Source of the DNA: CAUJGQ01 sp042408665 | GTDB taxonomy: Bacteria > Chloroflexota > Dehalococcoidia > CAUJGQ01 | Assembly: GCA_042408665.1 (NCBI GenBank) | Contig: JBHOQW010000252.1 | Location: 1-64,000 of the forward strand | DNA: 64,000 nt | Direction: 5' to 3' | In this document: positions 59,416-64,000 of the stretch, one piece after another | Numbering within the stretch: the stretch's first letter is position 1 | How the letters are laid out: every line of letters begins with the position of its first letter | The notes under the pieces: generated by a model | Database searches by the model: none | What the model was told of the DNA's origin: nothing | The model's input: only the letters and a program-made list of their open reading frames with translations | Position numbers and translations under genes: made by a program

Positions 59416-60777
59416 TTAGCCGGCCGCCGGCGTCTGCGTGCCGTCCGCCAGATAGGCGGCCCGCATGCGCGCCTGGCCGTCCGGCGTCATGGCGCGGCGG
59501 GCGACGTATGGCATCATCGTCGCCAGCAGGTCGACCTCGGAGCCGAGGGTCTTGCTCAGGCCGGCCACGAGCCCGGTGACCCTGCCGACCAGCACGATGT
59601 CGCCGGGCACCTCCACCACCGGGTTGTCCTTCAGCACCCGGGCCAGCATCGCGTTCACCTCGCTGGCCATATCCGGGTCGGAATAGGTGCGCTTTTCCCG
59701 GATCGCCCGCCCCAGAAACGCATCGCCGAGGGCCAGCAAGGTGCGCGGGTCGTCGCTCTTGGTGCGGAAGCCCAGGTCGCGGAAGGCCTGAACCGTCGCC
59801 TGCTCATCGTTGACCAGAATGGCGTGGGTAAGCCGCACGAAGGCGCGTAGAAAGGCGGGTGGGAAGCCTTTGGAGAGGCCGAAGTCCACAAAGGCCAGCT
59901 TCGGGCCGGGCAACACCAGCAGGTTTCCGGGATGGGGGTCGGCGTGGAAGAAGCCGTTGATGAGGAGCATCTCGCAGTAGGCTTCCGTGAGGAGCTGGGC
60001 CACCTGCTTCGGGTCGATGCCGGCCGCGCGCATCGCGGCCACATCCGTGACCTTGATGCCGTCGATGTACTCCATGGTAAGCACGCGGCGGGAGGTGAGA
60101 TCCCACCGGATGCCCGGCACCACGAACTCCGGCCGCACGCTCAGCTCCTGCGCGACGCGCTCGGCGTTGCGGCCCTCGTTGATGAAATCCAGCTCCAGCG
60201 GCATCATCCGCTCCAGCTCGCGCACGATCACCCGGAAGTCCCAGTGCGGCTCGATGCGCGCCAGCAGACCCGCCAGGAGTGCCATGTTCTTGAGGTCGGC
60301 ACGGGCGATCGCGTCGATGCCGGGGTACTGCACCTTGACCGCCACGTCCTGGCCGTCTTTGGTGCGGGCACGGTGCACCTGTGCCAGCGAGGCGGCGGCG
60401 ATCGGCCGCCGCTCAAACGACGCGAACAACGCTTCCGGCAGGGCACCCAGCTCGCGCTCGATCTGGGCGGCGATCACGTGGTACGGGCGCGGCGGGACCT
60501 TGTCCTGAAGACGCGAGAGCACCTCGATATACTCGTCCGGCACGAGGTCGGCGCGGCTGCTAATGAACTGGCAGGGCTTGATCATCAGCCCCTGCAGGAA
60601 GGTAGCCAGCCGGAACAGCAGTTGGGCGTTCCGGCGGTGGCGACGGCTGATGCGGTCCGGGGTATCCCGGTAGAAGCCCAGCCGGCCCAACACCTGCGGG
60701 ATCTTGTAGTTCAGGTAGATGCGGGTGACGACCAGCGCGAAGATCCCTAACCGCACCGGCCGCGCGCGGAGATGCAT
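59416..60777 (-). CDS. ABC1/AarF/UbiB-family atypical kinase
   Basis: A 453-residue UbiB-like protein. The family KxGQ motif region reads KPCQFISSRADLVPDEY here, so the canonical Gly is replaced. Ala-rich loop AAASLAQVHRA, VKVQYPGI Lys, NGFFHADPHPGNLLV catalytic loop and VDFGLSKG metal-binding Asp are in place. These kinase-like ATPases support quinone or lipid metabolism. It is the last gene of a four-gene leftward run starting at 63012. Confidence 0.9.
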   Translation of the reverse strand: MHLRARPVRLGIFALVVTRIYLNYKIPQVLGRLGFYRDTPDRISRRHRRNAQLLFRLATFLQGLMIKPCQFISSRADLVPDEYIEVLSRLQDKVPPRPYHVIAAQIERELGALPEALFASFERRPIAAASLAQVHRARTKDGQDVAVKVQYPGIDAIARADLKNMALLAGLLARIEPHWDFRVIVRELERMMPLELDFINEGRNAERVAQELSVRPEFVVPGIRWDLTSRRVLTMEYIDGIKVTDVAAMRAAGIDPKQVAQLLTEAYCEMLLINGFFHADPHPGNLLVLPGPKLAFVDFGLSKGFPPAFLRAFVRLTHAILVNDEQATVQAFRDLGFRTKSDDPRTLLALGDAFLGRAIREKRTYSDPDMASEVNAMLARVLKDNPVVEVPGDIVLVGRVTGLVAGLSKTLGSEVDLLATMMPYVARRAMTPDGQARMRAAYLADGTQTPAAG

Positions 60778-60787
60778 GGACGGCCCC

Positions 60788-61372
60788 CTAGACCCCCACA
60801 ATAGGCTTCCCTCTCAGTATAGGGGGTGGCGGGCACGCTAATGCGTCGGCCGCCGGCGCCTCCGATCGGCGCCGGCCCCGCTCGATGGCCAGCAGCAGGC
60901 GGCGGTTGAGCACGCCGCCCACGTAGCCCTTGAGCGTGCCGTCCGCGCCGATCACGCGATGGCACGGGATAACGAGGCAGACCGGGTTGGCGGCGTTGGC
61001 GGCGCCCACCGCCCGCCACGCGCCTGGTCGTCCCACCGCCCGCGCGATGTCGGCGTAGGAACGGGTCTCACCATAGGGGATAGCGCACACCGCCTGCCAC
61101 ACGGCCCGCTGAAATGGGGTGCCGCGCAGGTCGAGCGGTACCGCAAAGGCGGTGCGGAAGCCGGCGAGGTACTCCGGCACCTGTGCCCGCAGTCCCCAGT
61201 CCGCCGCCTCGTCTGGCTCCAGCGTAGCCGCGGGCGCGTGCCGCACCAGCCAGGGGACGAGGTCGTCCATGGTCTGGCCGGGCGGAAGCAACCGGCAGAC
61301 CCCGCGCGCCGAGGCGGCAGCGATCATGGGGCCGTACGGGGTCGGGAACGCGGTGAACCGGATGAGCTCCAT
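60788..61372 (-). CDS. ogt: Methylated-DNA--protein-cysteine methyltransferase
   Basis: A 194-residue O6-alkylguanine repair protein. The acceptor Cys137 is in VIPCHRVIG, the TPFQRAVWQAVCAIPYGETRSY-like helix-turn-helix is present, and GAANAANP precedes the active site. It transfers an alkyl group from DNA to itself. It begins 7 nt after the HAD gene stop, in the same operon. Confidence 0.93.
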   Translation of the reverse strand: MELIRFTAFPTPYGPMIAAASARGVCRLLPPGQTMDDLVPWLVRHAPAATLEPDEAADWGLRAQVPEYLAGFRTAFAVPLDLRGTPFQRAVWQAVCAIPYGETRSYADIARAVGRPGAWRAVGAANAANPVCLVIPCHRVIGADGTLKGYVGGVLNRRLLLAIERGRRRSEAPAADALACPPPPILRGKPIVGV

Positions 61373-61379
61373 GCCCGCC

Positions 61380-61787
61380 TCACTCAGGCCGTGGCGGCGG
61401 TTCCCCGCGGCAGGGGTACCGGCGAATGGCCTCGTACACCCGCCACATCTCATCGTCCGTCTCCAGCGGCTCCCGCGGCTCTGGGATGTGGTAGCCGCCG
61501 AACGCCGCCACCGGCTCAGGGTGGTCATCGACGACGAAGTCGGGGTGGACGGCAATGCCCAGCTCCTGTAGGCGCGCCGCATGGTCATAGAGCGGCTTAT
61601 CGAAACAGTCGGTCACGTACCGCTCTAACCGGAAACGTTGCACCACCTCCCAGCGCCGACCGCGTCCGGACCAGAGATAGATCGCGTGGCCGTCGGCGCA
61701 AAGCCGGGCGAACACCTCGCGCACGAAGGGGCGCAGGCGATAGTCCCACGTGATCAGCGTGTGGTCGACGTCGAAGAAGATGTTCAT
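61380..61787 (-). CDS. Small HAD-superfamily protein
   Basis: A 135-residue short HAD protein. Motif I is FFDVDHTLI (Asp6, Asp8), motif II is LWSGRG, and a late VVDDHPEP could provide the metal-binding acidic pair. It lacks a cap domain, so it probably acts on a large substrate or is a minimal phosphatase. Its stop is 7 nt before the MGMT start and its start 16 nt after the M20 stop. Confidence 0.8.
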   Translation of the reverse strand: MNIFFDVDHTLITWDYRLRPFVREVFARLCADGHAIYLWSGRGRRWEVVQRFRLERYVTDCFDKPLYDHAARLQELGIAVHPDFVVDDHPEPVAAFGGYHIPEPREPLETDDEMWRVYEAIRRYPCRGEPPPRPE

Positions 61788-61803
61788 GGGCGGTAGGCGG
61801 TGC

Positions 61804-63012
61804 TCAGCGCGCGAGTGCGTCGGCGGTGCGCGGATCACCGAGCGCCAGGGCGGCCAGGATGAGCTGCTGGATGCCGCGGGCCAGCGGCGTGGCGTCGATC
61901 CACTCACCGCGCGTGTGCGCGCCGCCACCGCGCGTCACGCCCAGCGTGACCGCCGGAATACCACGGCTGAGCGGGATGTTGGCATCGCTGCTGGCCGGGG
62001 CGCACTGCGGGTGCACCCCCAGCCGCTGCAGCACCGCGGCGCAGGTCTCGACCACGTGGTGGCCCGCATCCAGACTGCCGGCCGGCCGGTAGCCCACCTC
62101 GCGCACACTGATGCGCACGCCCTCGGCTTCATGGCGCCGGAGGATGGCGTGCACCCGCGCCGTCAGTTCGTCCAGGGCGCGCGCGTCGACGGAGCGCAGG
62201 TCCAGCAGGAGCCGTGCCTCCTCGGCGATGACGTTGACGCCGGTGCCGCCCTCGATGCGGCCGATGTTGAACGTGGTGCGTGGCTGGGCGGGCACCTGCA
62301 GGGCGGCGATCTCCGCCGCGGCGCGCACCAGCACGTGCACGGCGCTCGCACGGCCGAAGTCGTGCCAGGAGTGCCCCCCCGCTGCCTGACAGCGGATCTC
62401 CAGCCGGCGGCTGCCCACGCCGCTGTAACTCAACCGCCCGAAGAAGCTGCCCTCCACGGCGATCATGGCCTCTACCTGGCCGCCCAGACGCTCGGTGGCG
62501 GCCAGGGAGCCGCGCAGGTTGCCCAGCCCCTCCTCGCCCACCGTGGCCACGAACCAGATCGGCCGCCGCAGCGCCACGTGCCCGGCGCGCAGGGCCGCCG
62601 CTGCGCCCAGCAGTCCGGCCAGGCCGGCGGCGTTGTCGCCGATGCCCGGGCCGTAGAGGCGCGCATCGCGGCGCGTGACCGTGTGCGGGATGTCGGCGGA
62701 AAAGACCGTGTCCAGGTGCGCGACGAGCGCGAGCGCACGCGCCCCGTCGCCGGGCAGGAGACCGTAGACGTTGCCGATGGCGTCGATCTCCACCCGATCC
62801 AGGCCCACAGCGTGGAAGCGCTCGGCTGTGTACGCCGCCCGTGTCGCCTCTTCGAACGTCGGCGCGGGGATCTCCGCGATGCGGACCGTCTCCGCGACGA
62901 GTTCTGCGGCGTGCTGTTCCGCCCAAGCCAGCGCGCGCGCCACGGTTCGCTCCGCCGCCAGCTCGGCGACGGTCTGGGCCAGAGCCGGCCGCGCGCCTCG
63001 TCGGATCTGCAT
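61804..63012 (-). CDS. M20-family metallopeptidase (peptidase T/tripeptidase-like)
   Basis: A 402-residue zinc exopeptidase. ALVAHLDTVF, GIGDNAAGLAGLL, GEEGLGNLRG (catalytic Glu) and the dimerisation domain (AAGGHSWHDFGRASAVH) match peptidase T-like M20 enzymes, with a C-terminal GGGAHTRGEW metal ligand region. ATG 63012 is chosen because the upstream in-frame ATG 63039 lies within a promoter -10 element. It heads the leftward operon M20-HAD-ogt-aarF. Confidence 0.88.
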   Translation of the reverse strand: MQIRRGARPALAQTVAELAAERTVARALAWAEQHAAELVAETVRIAEIPAPTFEEATRAAYTAERFHAVGLDRVEIDAIGNVYGLLPGDGARALALVAHLDTVFSADIPHTVTRRDARLYGPGIGDNAAGLAGLLGAAAALRAGHVALRRPIWFVATVGEEGLGNLRGSLAATERLGGQVEAMIAVEGSFFGRLSYSGVGSRRLEIRCQAAGGHSWHDFGRASAVHVLVRAAAEIAALQVPAQPRTTFNIGRIEGGTGVNVIAEEARLLLDLRSVDARALDELTARVHAILRRHEAEGVRISVREVGYRPAGSLDAGHHVVETCAAVLQRLGVHPQCAPASSDANIPLSRGIPAVTLGVTRGGGAHTRGEWIDATPLARGIQQLILAALALGDPRTADALAR

Positions 63013-63037
63013 GGCGACCCCCGCGCTGTGCTCAGCC

Positions 63038-63067
63038 ATGCTAGGCGGGCGACGTGGTATCGGTCAA
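63038..63067 (-). promoter_or_regulatory. Promoter of the M20-HAD-ogt-aarF operon
   Basis: TTGACC (63067-63062), an 18-nt spacer and TAGCAT (63043-63038). The expected start is near 63031, giving a short leader before ATG 63012. Confidence 0.55.
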
Positions 63068-63099
63068 CCCGTGTTTGCCGGGACTCAGGACCACCGCGT

Positions 63100-63831
63100 A
63101 TGCTGGATGCCGTGTGCCACACCGCCCACCCCGATCCCGTCCGGCGCGCCATCGATCTGCTTGCGGCGGTCGAACGCGGCGACCTCGACCCCACCGCCGT
63201 GCCCCTCGCCCCGGTGGCATCCGACCTCCTGGCCGCCGCGCGGGCCGCTGTCGGGGAGACGACCGAGCTGGCCGAGGCCGCCACGGCCCTCGCCCGCCTG
63301 CTGGAGCGCAAATCGGCCGCATTGGTGCCCCGGCCGACCGTTGCCCCTCCGCCGCCCGGGCCGGATGAACCGCCGCTCGATCTGGCCGCGCTCGTTGAGG
63401 AGTACCGGCAGTTCAAGGCGGCGGCGGAAGCGCTGCGCGCGCGCGAGCGGGAAGGATTGCGCTCCTTCCCGCGGCTGGCCCCGCCGCCCGTGTCGCTGCC
63501 TTCCCCGGGGCTAGCCGACGTCACGCTGGAGCGGCTGCTGACCGTGGTGCAGGAGGCGCTCCGGCGCCGCCCCCCCGAGCCGCCGGGTGTGCCGCGGTAC
63601 ACCCTGACGGTGCAGGAACGGCTGGCCGCCCTGGAGGCCGAGCTGCGCGTGTGCGGGCGTCTCAACTTTCACCGCTTCATCGCGGCCTGCCGCTCGCGCA
63701 TGGAGGTCATCGTCGGCTTTCTGGCCGTGCTGGAGCTGATCAAACGCGGTCGCGCCGTCGCCGAGCAGCCGGAACCGTTCGGCGATATCGTGATCGTGGC
63801 CGCAGCGCGCGTGCCCGTGGCGGCCGATTGA
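63100..63831 (+). CDS. scpA: Segregation and condensation protein A
   Basis: A 243-residue kleisin of the SMC-ScpAB complex. DLLAAVERGDLDPTAVPL (first helix pair), AEAATALARLLERKSAALVP (kleisin core with the K-S-x-x-L-V/L-P pattern) and the C-terminal winged helix RSRMEVIVGFLAVLELIKRGRA are typical. A proline-rich linker lies at 80-95. ScpB is not in the window. The start is uncertain: ATG 63100 has only AGGA upstream and GTG 63112 is possible. Confidence 0.88.
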   Translation: MLDAVCHTAHPDPVRRAIDLLAAVERGDLDPTAVPLAPVASDLLAAARAAVGETTELAEAATALARLLERKSAALVPRPTVAPPPPGPDEPPLDLAALVEEYRQFKAAAEALRAREREGLRSFPRLAPPPVSLPSPGLADVTLERLLTVVQEALRRRPPEPPGVPRYTLTVQERLAALEAELRVCGRLNFHRFIAACRSRMEVIVGFLAVLELIKRGRAVAEQPEPFGDIVIVAAARVPVAAD

Positions 63832-63898
63832 ACGGTGCGCGCCGCCGTGCGACCATGCACATGCAACGCCCGTTGACACGAACTGCGACACCCGTGGC

Positions 63899-64000
63899 AT
63901 GCTGACGGACCTGGCACGGCTCGAATTGCGACAGGTGGCACCCGGCCGCCCCAGCGCGGTGACGCTGGGCGTGTTCGATGGTGTGCACCTGGGCCATCAG
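63899..64000 (+). CDS. ribF: Bifunctional riboflavin kinase/FAD synthetase, N-terminal fragment
   Basis: The first 34 codons, running off the right edge. The nucleotidyltransferase signature VTLGVFDGVHLGHQ is at residues 21-34. RibF phosphorylates riboflavin and adenylylates FMN. ATG 63899 fits the normal distance to this motif. It lies 67 nt after scpA on the same strand. Confidence 0.88.
   Translation, partial: MLTDLARLELRQVAPGRPSAVTLGVFDGVHLGHQ

Noticed and set aside
63873..63878. Perfect TTGACA as a ribF promoter
   Set aside because: No -10-like sequence follows at 16-18 nt; the ATG falls in that place.

Overview
High-GC bacterial chromosome segment with no rRNA, CRISPR array, transposase or phage module visible. 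The gene set fits an aerobic, probably thermophilic Chloroflexota lineage close to Thermomicrobia: a form II CO-dehydrogenase-type molybdenum hydroxylase, a caa3-type oxidase with a fused heme O/A synthase, a nickel superoxide dismutase, a cobalamin cluster, and Shine-Dalgarno-led genes with TTGACA / TGnTAnnAT promoters. The taxonomic placement is inference from gene content.

Left arm (1-9369): a leftward coxG-coxS-coxL-coxM cluster (coxM runs off the window), then a rightward stand-alone formyltransferase/hydrolase and an atypical winged-helix response regulator, then leftward coaE, a PH-like small protein and a ctaA-ctaB fusion. A roughly 600-bp divergent gap leads into the respiratory operon (9972-16924): ctaC with a fused cytochrome c domain, ctaD, ctaE, ctaF, ctaG, a membrane-anchored double cupredoxin, a SCO copper chaperone and a small membrane protein. 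Synthesis of heme A, copper delivery and the oxidase itself are therefore encoded side by side.

Middle (16957-34266): an IMPase-family phosphatase and a two-subunit CoA-transferase, a PAS histidine kinase, tRNA-Gly(CCC) beside a strongly palindromic spacer, divergent Ni-SOD and its maturation protease, membrane proteins, citrate synthase, a lipoprotein, a CapA-like protein, pyrE behind a long structured leader, rfbD, an active-site-degenerate aspartate carbamoyltransferase homologue, a thiolase, and an unknown two-gene unit.

Right part (34284-47679): an HD-GYP/LuxR regulator, two alpha/beta-hydrolase genes (the second broken by an in-frame TGA), two GT39-type glycosyltransferases flanking a rhodanese, an orphan LivK-like lipoprotein, a HAD phosphatase, a NarL-type regulator, a methyltransferase, two GNAT acetyltransferases and a small zinc-ribbon protein behind a structured leader.

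Right end (47685-64000): a promoter, cobalamin riboswitch and expression-platform hairpin control a tightly overlapping operon (btuC, btuD, cobO, cbiA, cobT, cobS, cbiB, cobD, cobQ, cobU) for corrinoid uptake and the late steps of cobalamin assembly; no corrin-ring genes are present here. Rhomboid and SCP2-like genes follow, then a leftward M20 peptidase-HAD-MGMT-AarF operon, then rightward scpA and the first codons of ribF.
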